From assembly GCF_035685805.1 (NCBI RefSeq), contig NZ_DASSAB010000039.1:32179-96178 (forward strand): 64,000 nucleotides of DNA, read 5' to 3'. The stretch is from Dyella_A sp035685805. Lineage in GTDB: Bacteria; Pseudomonadota; Gammaproteobacteria; Xanthomonadales; Rhodanobacteraceae. The notes under the pieces are model-generated. The model was not told the DNA's origin, did no database searches, and worked only from the letters and a program-made list of their open reading frames with translations. A program made the translations under genes and the position numbers. Below are positions 51,707 through 60,310 of the stretch, one piece after another (the first letter of the stretch is position 1; every line of letters begins with the position of its first letter).

Positions 51707-52342
51707 ATGGACGACACCGCTCTCGCCAACCGCCACCTTACCCTGCGCCCCTGGCGCCCCTGGCGCCCCGAGGACGTTGACGCCATGTGCGAGGCGGTGC
51801 ACGAATCGTGCGACAGCCTCGGCCGGTGGCTTCCCTGGTGTCATCCCGGCTACGGCCCGGCCGACGCGCGCCAGCGCATCGACGCCTGCCTGGCGGGCTG
51901 GCGAAGCGGCGAACTGTTTTCCTTTGCCGTCTGCGATACACGAGGCGGCCGGCTGCTCGGCAGCGCAGGCCTGAGCCAGCACAACCGCATGCACCGCTGC
52001 GCCAACGCCGGCTACTGGATTCGTCGCTCCGCCCAGCGGCAAGGACTTGCGGCCGCGGCACTGGCCGCAGTGGCGCGCTTCGGCTTCGAGCAGCTGGGGT
52101 TGATCCGGGTGGAAGTCGTGGTCGAAGCAGCCAACGTGGCCAGCCAGCGCACCGCCGAGCGAGCCGGCGCGCGGTTCGAGGCGCTCGCGCGGAACAAGCT
52201 TCGGGTCCGCGGCGAGCCGCGCGACGCCCGGGTCTACGCGCTGGTGCCCGGCGATCTGGCCGACCGGGCCGCTACCGACACAGTCGCGACCGTGCAGGCC
52301 ACGGCAGGTCCGGTCACCACCGACCCGCGCGAGCCGGGATGA
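51707..52342 (+). CDS. GNAT-family N-acetyltransferase
   Basis: 211 aa. The pattern RHLTLRPWRPWRPEDVDAM, then GSAGLSQHNRMHRCANAGYW, then RRSAQRQGLAAAALAAVARF (the acetyl-CoA loop) and VEAANVASQRTAERAGARFE fits the RimJ/RimL-like branch of GNAT enzymes. A short C-terminal extension after residue 180 is low in structure. Divergent from folD and convergent with der. The acceptor is not identifiable. Confidence 0.85.
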   Translation: MDDTALANRHLTLRPWRPWRPEDVDAMCEAVHESCDSLGRWLPWCHPGYGPADARQRIDACLAGWRSGELFSFAVCDTRGGRLLGSAGLSQHNRMHRCANAGYWIRRSAQRQGLAAAALAAVARFGFEQLGLIRVEVVVEAANVASQRTAERAGARFEALARNKLRVRGEPRDARVYALVPGDLADRAATDTVATVQATAGPVTTDPREPG

Positions 52343-52348
52343 CGCGCC

Positions 52349-53746
52349 TCAGCGGCGCTTCTTCATCTCGCGCACCATCCGCTGACGCTTGCGCTGCTGC
52401 GCCTCGGTGAGCACGTTCTTCTTGCCCGCATACGGGTTCTCGCCATCGCGGAAGTCGATCCGGACCGGGGTGCCCTCCAGCTTGAAGCGCTTGCGGAAGA
52501 AGCCCTCGAGATAGCGGCGATAGGCCGGCGCGATGTGCTTGGTGCGGCTGCCGTGGATCACGATCGTGGGTGGATTGCTGCCGCCAGGGTGCGCAAAGCG
52601 CAGCTTCGGGGCGTGACCGCGGACCAGCGGCGGCTGGTAGCTCTCGTAGGCTTTCTCCAGCGCCTTGGTCAGCTCGGACGAGCCCAACTCGCGCGTTGCC
52701 GCCGCATGCGCGCGAACCACGGCGCGCATCAGCTCTCGCAGGCCGGACCCGTGCAAAGCGGAGATGAACACCGTCTTGGCCCAGTCGACGAACACCAGCC
52801 GTCGCTCCAGCGCGCGCTGGCACTGGTCGCGCTGGTAGGCGTCCATGCCGTCCCACTTGTTGACGGCGATGACCAGCGCCCGCCCTTCGTCCATCGCTGC
52901 GCCGATCAGGGTGAGGTCCTGGTCGGCGAGGTTTTCGCGCGCGTCGATCATCACCACCACCACTTGTGCGGCGGCCATTGATTGCAGGGTCTTGATGACG
53001 CTGAACTTTTCCACCGCCTCCTCGACGCGCGCCTTGCGTCGCACGCCGGCGGTGTCGATCAGCGTATAGCGCTTGCCGTCCCGCTCGAGCGGCACGCGGA
53101 TCGGATCACGCGTGGTGCCGGCAACGTCCGAGACGATCAGCCGATCCTCGCCCAGCAGGCGGTTGATCAGTGTGGACTTGCCTGCGTTCGGACGGCCGAC
53201 GATCGCCACCCGGATGCTGCCGGATTCGCCCTCGTCCACCGCGTCCACCTCCTCGGCGGGCAGCAGCGGCAGCACCATGGCGATCAGGTCGTCGGTACCG
53301 CGGTTGTGCGCCGCCGACAGCGGTATCGTCTTGCCGATACCGAAGGTGGCGAACTCGGCCAGCGCGTTTTCCTCGTCCAGCCCGTCGGTCTTGTTGACGG
53401 CCGCGATCACCGGCTTGCCGCTGCGGCGCAGCTCGCCGAGGATCGCGTGGTCCTGCGGCAGCAGGCCGTCGCGCGCGTCGACCACGAACACCAGCACCTG
53501 CGCCTCGTCGATGGCCAGCCGCACCTGCTTGGCGGTGAGCTCGTCCATCGCGTCGTCGACGCCCGAGAGCCCGCCGGTGTCGACCACCACGAACGGCCGG
53601 TCGGCCGTGCGGCACACGCCGTAGTGACGGTCGCGGGTGACGCCAGGCAAGTCCGCCACCAGGGCATCACGGCTACGCGTCAGTACATTGAAAAGGGTCG
53701 ATTTACCGACATTGGGACGGCCGACCAGAGCGACGACGGGCAACAT
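52349..53746 (-). CDS. der: ribosome biogenesis GTPase Der (EngA)
   Basis: 465 aa. Two tandem G domains: GRPNVGKSTLFNVLTRSRDA with DTGGLSGVDDAMD and NKTDGLDEE, and GRPNAGKSTLINRLLGEDRL with DTAGVRRKARVEE and NKWDGMDAYQRD. A C-terminal KH-like domain with a basic tail follows. It assists 50S ribosome assembly. The gene is separated from bamB by a 216-bp gap that holds a terminator for bamB, so it is probably transcribed from its own promoter, unlike in the classic operon. Confidence 0.96.
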   Translation of the reverse strand: MLPVVALVGRPNVGKSTLFNVLTRSRDALVADLPGVTRDRHYGVCRTADRPFVVVDTGGLSGVDDAMDELTAKQVRLAIDEAQVLVFVVDARDGLLPQDHAILGELRRSGKPVIAAVNKTDGLDEENALAEFATFGIGKTIPLSAAHNRGTDDLIAMVLPLLPAEEVDAVDEGESGSIRVAIVGRPNAGKSTLINRLLGEDRLIVSDVAGTTRDPIRVPLERDGKRYTLIDTAGVRRKARVEEAVEKFSVIKTLQSMAAAQVVVVMIDARENLADQDLTLIGAAMDEGRALVIAVNKWDGMDAYQRDQCQRALERRLVFVDWAKTVFISALHGSGLRELMRAVVRAHAAATRELGSSELTKALEKAYESYQPPLVRGHAPKLRFAHPGGSNPPTIVIHGSRTKHIAPAYRRYLEGFFRKRFKLEGTPVRIDFRDGENPYAGKKNVLTEAQQRKRQRMVREMKKRR

Positions 53747-53874
53747 GATTGAGAACCTGAATCCCTGTACGGGTGGCGCGCGGATGAGGTTCCGGCGCGC
53801 TGGAGAAAGCGAAGCGACGAGTGTAAGTCAATCCGGCGCCGGCAGCGGCAGAGCGGGCGCTGCGCGGGCGCCGG

Positions 53875-53910
53875 AAAAAAATGAATCAGGGCGCCCGACC
53901 GGGCGCCCTG
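53875..53910 (-). terminator. Rho-independent terminator of bamB
   Basis: A perfect 10-bp stem, CAGGGCGCCC and GGGCGCCCTG around GACC (53887-53910). Read on the minus strand it is followed by ATTCA and then seven T (the A run 53875-53881 on the plus strand). It lies 52 bp after the bamB stop. It separates bamB from der. Confidence 0.75.
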
Positions 53911-53962
53911 TCATGAAACGGACGAACGACCGCGCGGCACGCCGTCAGGCGCGCCTGCGGCC

Positions 53963-55174
53963 TCAGCGGGCCAAAAGACGGTAGGCGCCGATATGGCCCT
54001 TGATGTCTTCGACGTACACCGTGTCCCCGACCACCAGCGGCTGCGCACGAATGGCCTTCTTGGACAGACGCTCACGCGCGGCCAGCGCGCCGTCACCGGT
54101 CTGCAGCCAATGCACGTAGCCCTCGATGTCGCCGACCACGACATACTTGCCCTGCACCGCAGGGCTGGTGAGCCAGCGATACTTCAATGCGTCGTTCTTC
54201 CACAGATCGGAGCCGCCGGTCTTGTCGAATGCCCACACCTGGGACTCGTCGTTGACCGCGTAGACGGCGTTGCCGGCCACGTCGGCCGAACCGAAGCTGG
54301 AGAACGGGCGGTTCCACAACGGGCGACCGCTGGGGCCGTCCACTGCCACGAGGTTGCCGTGATACGCCGTGCCATAGAGCGTGCTGCCATCCAGCACCAC
54401 CGCGCCATCGGCGTCATCGAGGCGCTCGATGTCGGTGCGACCTTCGCCGCTTGCGAGGGTCTGCTCCCACAGCTTGTCGCCGGTATCCTGGCGCAGGGCG
54501 ACCAGCTTGCCGTCATCGCTGCCGAAGAAGACCACACCGTTGGCGGCCAGCAGCGGACCGTTGCCACGCACGCTGAGCAGCGGCACGTTGCCCTGGTCGT
54601 ACACCCAGCGGCGGTCGCCGTTGGTGCGGTCAAGCCCGTAGACACGGCCGTCCTGGGTGCGCACCAGCACCAGCGGACCGACCACGACAGGCGCCACCAC
54701 GACCTCGGACTTGAGGTTCGCTTCCCAGCGCGGCGCGCCGTCTTTCGAGGCGACACCATAGACGTGGCCATCGAGCGTACCGATCACGAGCAGGTCGCCG
54801 TCGACTGCCGGACCACCGGCGTAAAACGCGTCCTTGCGCTTCTTGTCACCCCAGCCGAACCAGCCGTGCGTGCTCGACTTGGTCGACCACACGGTCTTGC
54901 CGGTGGTGGCATCGAACGCGGCGATCTCGCCATCGCTGCTCGCCGCGTAGAGCACGCCGTCACTGACGACCGGGCGCATGCGCAGGCCGGTCATGCCGGC
55001 ACCGTCACCCACACGGGCGGTCCACAGCTCCTTGACGGTCGCGGTCGGAGTGAAGTCCTTGGCCAGCGGCGTCGGCGGCTGGACATTGTCCTTCTTCTTG
55101 GAGTGGCAGCCTGCCAGCACCACCAGCGAGGACAACGCGATCACCCAGAGGGAGTTTTTCAAAACCGGTTTCAT
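53963..55174 (-). CDS. bamB: outer-membrane assembly lipoprotein BamB
   Basis: 403 aa. A lipoprotein signal with lipobox LAGC (Cys near residue 23) is followed by a WD/PQQ-like eight-bladed beta-propeller: repeats such as VSDGVLYAASSDGEIAAFDA, VDGDLLVIGTLDGHVYGVAS and VLDGSTLYGTAYHGNLVAVD. BamB assists the BamA complex in folding outer-membrane proteins. It overlaps yfgM by 4 bases. Confidence 0.93.
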   Translation of the reverse strand: MKPVLKNSLWVIALSSLVVLAGCHSKKKDNVQPPTPLAKDFTPTATVKELWTARVGDGAGMTGLRMRPVVSDGVLYAASSDGEIAAFDATTGKTVWSTKSSTHGWFGWGDKKRKDAFYAGGPAVDGDLLVIGTLDGHVYGVASKDGAPRWEANLKSEVVVAPVVVGPLVLVRTQDGRVYGLDRTNGDRRWVYDQGNVPLLSVRGNGPLLAANGVVFFGSDDGKLVALRQDTGDKLWEQTLASGEGRTDIERLDDADGAVVLDGSTLYGTAYHGNLVAVDGPSGRPLWNRPFSSFGSADVAGNAVYAVNDESQVWAFDKTGGSDLWKNDALKYRWLTSPAVQGKYVVVGDIEGYVHWLQTGDGALAARERLSKKAIRAQPLVVGDTVYVEDIKGHIGAYRLLAR

Positions 55175-55821
55175 GCACCCTGCTTCCCGGCCGCAGCCAG
55201 ATCATCAATTTTCAGCTGAAGTGACGAGCGCTGGGGCGCGTCCCCGCTCAACGCCGACAATGCCGACTGGTACGCCTTGCGCGCATCGTCGACCCGACCA
55301 AGGTTGACCAGTACATCGCCGCGTAGTTCCTGGCTCAGGCCCCGGTACTGCGCGTCGCCCAGCTGGTCGAGCGTCGCCAGCGCCTCCTTGGCCTTGCCCT
55401 GCGCAAACTGCACCTGCGCCATGCGCAACTGGGTCAGGCCCTTCAGTGCGGGATCTTCGGCATGCGCCAGCGCCCAGCCGAGCGAGCCGGCCGCCTTGTC
55501 GTATTCCTTCGCAGCAACCTGGCGCCGCGCACGCTCGCTGGTGGCAAACACGGCATAGGCCGATTTTTCGTGCTCGGTCTGCAGGCGTTCGACGAGCTGG
55601 TCCGCCATCGCCGTGTTGCCCGCAGCTTCGGCCGACTGGATTTGCTGGTAGACCTGTGCGGCCTGGGCGCGGTTGCTGGCCTGGTGGTTGCGCCACTGCT
55701 GCCACCCGAAGATGCCGATCAGCCCGATCGCGATGCCGACGATGATGGAGACCCCGTTCTGGCGCAGCCACTTCTGCACCAATTCGCTCTGTTCGTAATC
55801 GTCGTATGCGTCGAATGCCAT
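55171..55821 (-). CDS. YfgM-like tetratricopeptide membrane protein
   Basis: 216 aa. One N-terminal membrane segment (GVSIIVGIAIGLIGIFGWQQW, residues about 24-44) is followed by TPR-like helices (DYEQ, AVFATSERARRQVAAKEYDK, LTQLRMAQVQFAQGKAKEAL). The family (YfgM/CcmH-like TPR, Pfam TPR_21) is an ancillary SecYEG chaperone in Escherichia coli. The start ATG at 55821 (MAFDAYDDYEQSELVQKWL) is preferred over the upstream frame extension. Overlaps bamB by 4 bases. Confidence 0.9.
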   Translation of the reverse strand: MAFDAYDDYEQSELVQKWLRQNGVSIIVGIAIGLIGIFGWQQWRNHQASNRAQAAQVYQQIQSAEAAGNTAMADQLVERLQTEHEKSAYAVFATSERARRQVAAKEYDKAAGSLGWALAHAEDPALKGLTQLRMAQVQFAQGKAKEALATLDQLGDAQYRGLSQELRGDVLVNLGRVDDARKAYQSALSALSGDAPQRSSLQLKIDDLAAAGKQGA

Positions 55822-56019
55822 GCGGTCACCATTTGAAAACACCGCCGCACCGGATGATCGCGGTGACGGCAGGCGCGGAAGATTGTCGAAAGACCGACGG
55901 CGCGGAAACGCCTGCGGTCAATACGCAAGCATAACCGAAACATAGAAGCCGGCGGCGGGCTCGAGGCCCGGAGGCAGCAGGTCGCGCCACGCGCCAGCGG
56001 CACGGAGGCCATGACGCGC

Positions 56020-57000
56020 TCAGGCGCCGTGCGGAATCGCCCGGCCGTCCTGAAGCTCCACCCGGAAGTGCGCCACGTTGGCGCGGCGGTAGCCGTCCAG
56101 CGGCAGCGGTTTGCCGTCGAGCTCCACCTGCGCCCCGGTCGCATTGCCCAGGCGAACCTCCAGCGGCTTGTCGCTCTGGTACGTCTTGCGGGTGCCTGCA
56201 GGCAGCAAGCCGTACTCGATGCGGGTGCCATCGGCGGCGGTGATCTCTACCCAGCTCGCGTCGCTCAACGAGAGGCTGATGCTGTGCGCACCGGGGACGA
56301 CGGCAGCCACCGTGGCGGGCGCCACGGGCGCCGGCTTGAGCGACTCCATGTTGATGTCCGGCACCATCGAGGCAAGCAACGGCTCATCGTTCGATGCGCT
56401 CGGGGCTGCCTTGCCGGCAGCCGGAGGCTGCTGCGGCAGCGATCCCGCTGCGGTCGGGAGCTCCTGCTGCGCCACTGGCGCGGCGTCCAGCGGGGCCAGA
56501 CGGCTGATGTCACGGTTCAGGGTGCCGCGCACGCCCAGCCAGATCATCGGCACGATGATCACTGCGGTCAGTACCACGTACGTGGCAGCCGTGGCATAGC
56601 GCTCCAGCAGGTAGCGCGAATGCGAGATGCCGCCCGTGGCCACCAGCACTGGTTCCTCGCGCCGGCGAATGCGGGCCACCTCGGCCTGGACCAGTGCATC
56701 GTCCAGGTCCAGATAGCGCCCGTACTTGGTGATGTAGCTGCCCAGGTACACCTGGTAATCAATGCCGTCGTGCTGGCTGCTCTCGAGCTGCCGCAGCACG
56801 CGCGCTGGAAGCTTCAGCGCCTGGGCACAGGCCTCGATGTCGAGTCCGCGCCGCTCGCGGGCGGCGCGCAGGCGGCTGCCGAAGCCGGGTTCTTCCGAGA
56901 CCGACATCGCCATGGCGTCACCGTGATCGTCCGCAGCATCGGCCAGCTGCTTGGCACTGCTGGAATCGGCACCTGGAGAAAAAGGCTGCTGGGAGGTCAT
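56020..57000 (-). CDS. rodZ: cytoskeleton protein RodZ
   Basis: 326 aa. An HTH_25 domain at about 38-110 (GSRLRAARERRGLDIEACAQ, LESSQHDGIDYQVYLGSYIT), one membrane helix at about 137-157 (TYVVLTAVIIVPMIWLGVRG), a Ala/Pro-rich linker and a C-terminal DUF4115 beta domain with ISLSLSDASWVEITAADGTR complete the RodZ layout. It links MreB to the membrane and maintains rod shape. It overlaps pilF by 4 bases. The following 198-bp gap, then yfgM, lacks the ispG and hisS genes found here in Escherichia coli. Confidence 0.92.
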   Translation of the reverse strand: MTSQQPFSPGADSSSAKQLADAADDHGDAMAMSVSEEPGFGSRLRAARERRGLDIEACAQALKLPARVLRQLESSQHDGIDYQVYLGSYITKYGRYLDLDDALVQAEVARIRRREEPVLVATGGISHSRYLLERYATAATYVVLTAVIIVPMIWLGVRGTLNRDISRLAPLDAAPVAQQELPTAAGSLPQQPPAAGKAAPSASNDEPLLASMVPDINMESLKPAPVAPATVAAVVPGAHSISLSLSDASWVEITAADGTRIEYGLLPAGTRKTYQSDKPLEVRLGNATGAQVELDGKPLPLDGYRRANVAHFRVELQDGRAIPHGA

Positions 57001-57797
57001 GGGCGGGTGGTTTGGTCGAGATTGCGGGCCTGGGCCGAATCCGGAAACTGGCTCAGCAAGCGCTGACGATACGAGAGGGCCGCATCCGTGTTGCCCAGGC
57101 GGGATTCAATCAGGTAGCCCAGCTGCAGCGCATCGGCAGATGGGCTGCGCAATGCGTCGAAGCGCTGCAGGAACGCACGCGCACGGAACGCATCGCCGGA
57201 CTGGTACATCGTGTTGGCCAGCTGCAGCAACGCTTCGCCGTTGTTGGGATTGCGCTGCAGCGCCTCGCGGAACTCGTTCTGGGCAGCCGCCGCATCGCCG
57301 TTCTTGAGCTGGCACACGCCCGCATTGGTCAAGGCGACATCCGGGGTGCTGTAGAACGGATCGGCCACCGCCTTGCGGAAGTACGCCTCGGACTCTGCGC
57401 CCTTGCCGACGCGGCAGAGGAACGCGCCCAGGTTGTTGTTGGGGCCGCCCTTGGTCGGCTCCAGCTCGACCGCGCGGCGGTAGTGCAACTCCGCCTTGGG
57501 CATGTCGTTGATCCGCTCGTAGACCACGGCGATCACGGTGTGGGCCGGCGCGTAGCCTTCGTCGAACTGCAGCGCCTTGGTCAGTTTCTCCAGCGCCGTC
57601 TGCAGATCGCCGCCCTGCATGTAGTGCTGGCCCAGCTCGGTGTGGATGCGCGCCGCCTCCTCGGCTTTGTCAGCCCGACTCGTGCGCGGCAGGCGGTCTC
57701 CCGAACTGTCCTGACTCCCGCTGTTGGCACCCCCGACGCTGACGCACCCCGCCAGCAGCGCGCAGAGCGCGCTTCCCCACCAACGATCAACCCGCAT
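56997..57797 (-). CDS. type IV pilus biogenesis lipoprotein PilF/PilW
   Basis: 266 aa. Lipobox LAGC at about residue 18 (ALLAGCVSVGG) and at least five TPRs follow: ARIHTELGQHYMQGGDLQTA, APAHTVIAVVYERINDMPKA and GPNNNLGAFLCRVGKGAESE are visible. PilF (PilW) is the pilotin that delivers and helps assemble the PilQ secretin. The gene order rlmN-pilF-rodZ is conserved in Gammaproteobacteria. It overlaps rlmN by 11 bases and rodZ by 4 bases. Confidence 0.92.
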   Translation of the reverse strand: MRVDRWWGSALCALLAGCVSVGGANSGSQDSSGDRLPRTSRADKAEEAARIHTELGQHYMQGGDLQTALEKLTKALQFDEGYAPAHTVIAVVYERINDMPKAELHYRRAVELEPTKGGPNNNLGAFLCRVGKGAESEAYFRKAVADPFYSTPDVALTNAGVCQLKNGDAAAAQNEFREALQRNPNNGEALLQLANTMYQSGDAFRARAFLQRFDALRSPSADALQLGYLIESRLGNTDAALSYRQRLLSQFPDSAQARNLDQTTRP

Positions 57798-58941
57798 GGA
57801 CAGCCCCCTGATCCAGACGCTTGAGAAATTCGGCCTGACGGCGCGTTCGATCCAGCACCTGTCCCTTCAGCTGGCCGCAGGCGGCGTCGATGTCGTCACC
57901 GCGGGTGCGGCGGAGCATCGTGAGCACACCGGCATTGAGCAACTGCGTCTGGAAAGCCCGGATGGTATCGGCATCCGAACGCTCAAAACGTGTCCCAGGA
58001 AACGGATTGAACGGAATCAGGTTCACCTTGCAGGTCGGCAGCCGGCGCATGAACTTGATCAGTTGCCGCGCGTGCTCCGGCTGGTCGTTGACACCCTTCA
58101 TCAAGGTGTACTCGAAGGTGATCGAGGTACGCGCCTTGCGCGCGATCCAGCGCTGGCAAGCCGCCTCGAGCTCGGCCAGCGAATAGCGCTTGTTGAGCGG
58201 CACCAGCTCGGTGCGCAGCTCGTCGTTGGCGGCATGGAGCGACACCGCCAGCGACACGTCGATGGTTTCGGACAGCTTGTCGATCTGCGGCACCAGGCCG
58301 GCCGTGGACAGCGTCACGCGCTTGGCGGCGAGGCCGAACCCGAGGTCGTCGCGCATCAGGCTCATCGCGCGCGTGACGTTGTCGAAGTTCAGCAGCGGCT
58401 CGCCCATGCCCATCATCACCACGTTGGTGATGCGACGGTTCTGGTGGGTGATGTTGCCCAGGTACTTGGCCGCCACCCACATCTGCCCGATCACCTCGGC
58501 GGTGGACAGGTTGCGGTTGAAGCCCTGCGTGGCAGTGGAGCAGAACTGGCAATTGAGCCCGCAGCCGACCTGGGACGACACGCACAGCGTGCCGCGGGTC
58601 GGCTCGGGGATGTACACCGCTTCAATGGCGTTGCCGCCATCCATGCCGAGCAGCCACTTGTGGGTGCCGTCGGCAGCACCCTTGTCGAACAGGGTCTTCG
58701 GCGGACCGACGTAGCAGGTCGCTTCGAGCTTGGCTCGCAGCGCCTTGCCCACGTCGGTCATGTTGGCGAAATCGTCCTCCAGGTGGTGGTAGATCCACTT
58801 CATCACCTGCTCGGCGCGGTAAGGCTTCTCGCCGATCTGCGTAAAGAAATCACGCAGACCCTTGCGATCGAAATCGAGCAGATTGACCTTGCCGGCGGTG
58901 GCCGTGGGGTCGGTTGAGGGGACAGCGACTACCTGGTTCAC
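57787..58941 (-). CDS. rlmN: 23S rRNA (adenine2503-C2)-methyltransferase RlmN
   Basis: 384 aa. The radical SAM motif is in SSQVGCGLNCQFCSTATQGF (Cys-x3-Cys-x2-Cys). GMGEPLLNFDNVTRAMSLM and the conserved C-terminal Cys in LRRTRGDDIDAACGQLKGQ match RlmN/Cfr-type enzymes. It methylates A2503 of 23S rRNA and A37 of some tRNAs. ndk ends 8 bases upstream on the same strand, so the two are probably co-transcribed. Confidence 0.95.
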   Translation of the reverse strand: MNQVVAVPSTDPTATAGKVNLLDFDRKGLRDFFTQIGEKPYRAEQVMKWIYHHLEDDFANMTDVGKALRAKLEATCYVGPPKTLFDKGAADGTHKWLLGMDGGNAIEAVYIPEPTRGTLCVSSQVGCGLNCQFCSTATQGFNRNLSTAEVIGQMWVAAKYLGNITHQNRRITNVVMMGMGEPLLNFDNVTRAMSLMRDDLGFGLAAKRVTLSTAGLVPQIDKLSETIDVSLAVSLHAANDELRTELVPLNKRYSLAELEAACQRWIARKARTSITFEYTLMKGVNDQPEHARQLIKFMRRLPTCKVNLIPFNPFPGTRFERSDADTIRAFQTQLLNAGVLTMLRRTRGDDIDAACGQLKGQVLDRTRRQAEFLKRLDQGAVHAG

Positions 58942-58949
58942 GACATGCC

Positions 58950-59375
58950 TCAGCGCGGAAGGACTTCCGTCTCGGCGAAGAAATAGGCGATTTCGGCCTT
59001 GGCCGTCTCGACGGCATCGGAGCCGTGCACGGCATTGGCGTCGATCGACTCGGCGAAATCGGCACGGATGGTACCGGGCGCCGCTTCCTTCGGATTGGTG
59101 GCGCCCATCAGGTCGCGGTGGGCGAGCACGGCGTTCTCGCCCTGCAGGGCGGTGATCATCACCGGGCCGGAAATCATGAACTCGACCAGCGCATTGAAGA
59201 ACGGGCGCTCCTTGTGCACCGCATAGAAGCCTTCGGCCTCCTTGCGCGACAGGTGCTTCATCTTGGCGGCGACGACCTTCAGGCCGGCTTTCTCGAAGCG
59301 GGCGTAGATTTCGCCGATCACGTTCTTGGCAACGGCGTCGGGCTTGATGATGGAAAGAGTGCGCTCCAGCGCCAT
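58950..59375 (-). CDS. ndk: nucleoside diphosphate kinase
   Basis: 141 aa, the usual length. The start ERTLSIIKPDAVAKNVIGEI and the phosphohistidine loop NAVHGSDAVETAKAEIAYFF are intact. It balances NTP pools. First gene of the leftward ndk-rlmN-pilF-rodZ block. Its upstream region is shared with the divergent TetR-type regulator. Confidence 0.96.
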   Translation of the reverse strand: MALERTLSIIKPDAVAKNVIGEIYARFEKAGLKVVAAKMKHLSRKEAEGFYAVHKERPFFNALVEFMISGPVMITALQGENAVLAHRDLMGATNPKEAAPGTIRADFAESIDANAVHGSDAVETAKAEIAYFFAETEVLPR

Positions 59376-59529
59376 ACGGGTCTGCTCCGGGATACAGGTG
59401 AGGGAAGATTCGCGGCCGGCGACGCCGGCAAAAGACCTAAACCCGACAAGGAATGCGGATTTAGCTCACTAAAGTTTGACAGATTCTAGCTCATGCGCAA
59501 CCCGCGCGCCGGTTAATGCAAGCGTTCGT

Positions 59530-59559
59530 TTGACGTCTGCCGAGCGCCCCGCGTATGCT
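59530..59559 (+). promoter_or_regulatory. sigma-70-type promoter of the TetR regulator
   Basis: TTGACG (-35, 59530-59535), an 18-base spacer, then TATGCT (-10, 59554-59559). The -10 box touches the operator palindrome that follows, so the regulator would block its own promoter. The TTG start of the regulator is 45 bases downstream. Confidence 0.65.
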
Positions 59560-59574
59560 CAAACGATCGTTTGA
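59559..59574. promoter_or_regulatory. PsrA-like TetR operator palindrome
   Basis: TCAAACGATCGTTTGA is a perfect 16-bp inverted repeat. The core CAAAC-N4-GTTTG matches the published PsrA box of Pseudomonas (C/GAAAC, 2-4 bases, GTTTG/C). It lies just downstream of the -10 of the TetR promoter. A partial site, CGTTCGTTTGA, is upstream at 59523-59533. Confidence 0.78.
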
Positions 59575-59604
59575 TTCTGACCCTGCAACGGTGGATGTCC
59601 AGCC

Positions 59605-60219
59605 TTGAACAGCCCGATTTCGACCAAGGAACGCATCCTCGCAGCGGCCGAGTCGCTGTTCGCCCAGCGTGGCTTCGACGGTGCCTCGCTGCGCCAGCTC
59701 ACCGCCAGCGCGGGCGTCAACCTGGCCGCCGTCAACTATCACTTCGGGTCCAAGGAAAAACTGGTCGAGCAGGTCTTCAAGCGCCGCCTCGATGCGCTCA
59801 ACCAGCACCGGCTGGCGGAGCTGGCCAAGGTCGCCGGGCGCGCCGACACCACCCTTGAAGATGTGCTCGCCGCCTACATCCGTCCCGCGCTGGAGCTGTC
59901 GCACGAGGGCAATGGCTCGTTGTTCATGCGCGTGCTGGCGCGGGCGTTCGCCGAGCATGACGACACGCTGCGCCAGTTTCTCTCGGACAACTACGGCCAC
60001 GTCATGCGGCAGTTCACGCTCGAGTTCGCGCGTCTCCTGCCCCACCTGGCGAAAGCGGAGCTGTACTGGCGGATCGACCTGGTCACCGGCGCGCTGACCC
60101 ACGCCATGTCGGGCTTCGGCATGATCCAGCGCAAGGACAACGTCACCGAACAACAGCATCGCGAGCAGACTGCGGCGCACCTGATCCGCTTCGCCGCCGC
60201 GGGCCTCAGCCATCCCTAA
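59605..60219 (+). CDS. TetR/AcrR-family regulator, PsrA-like
   Basis: 204 aa. The N-terminal HTH reads ERILAAAESLFAQRGFDGAS, then LRQLTASAGVNLAAVNYHFG, the TetR signature. The C-terminal ligand domain is all-helical. Start is the TTG at 59605; a frame-preserving ATG is not available upstream. Together with the CAAAC-N4-GTTTG operator and the beta-oxidation genes that follow, it is probably the fatty-acid-responsive repressor of the fad genes, as PsrA is in Pseudomonas. That function is inferred from context. Confidence 0.85.
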   Translation: MNSPISTKERILAAAESLFAQRGFDGASLRQLTASAGVNLAAVNYHFGSKEKLVEQVFKRRLDALNQHRLAELAKVAGRADTTLEDVLAAYIRPALELSHEGNGSLFMRVLARAFAEHDDTLRQFLSDNYGHVMRQFTLEFARLLPHLAKAELYWRIDLVTGALTHAMSGFGMIQRKDNVTEQQHREQTAAHLIRFAAAGLSHP

Positions 60220-60310
60220 TCCCGTTGCCGGACCACTTTCACGGTGCAGCCGCGGCTGTTCCGACCCATTCACTGCATCACTCGTCGTGATCGATCCACT
60301 GGAGAAGCCA

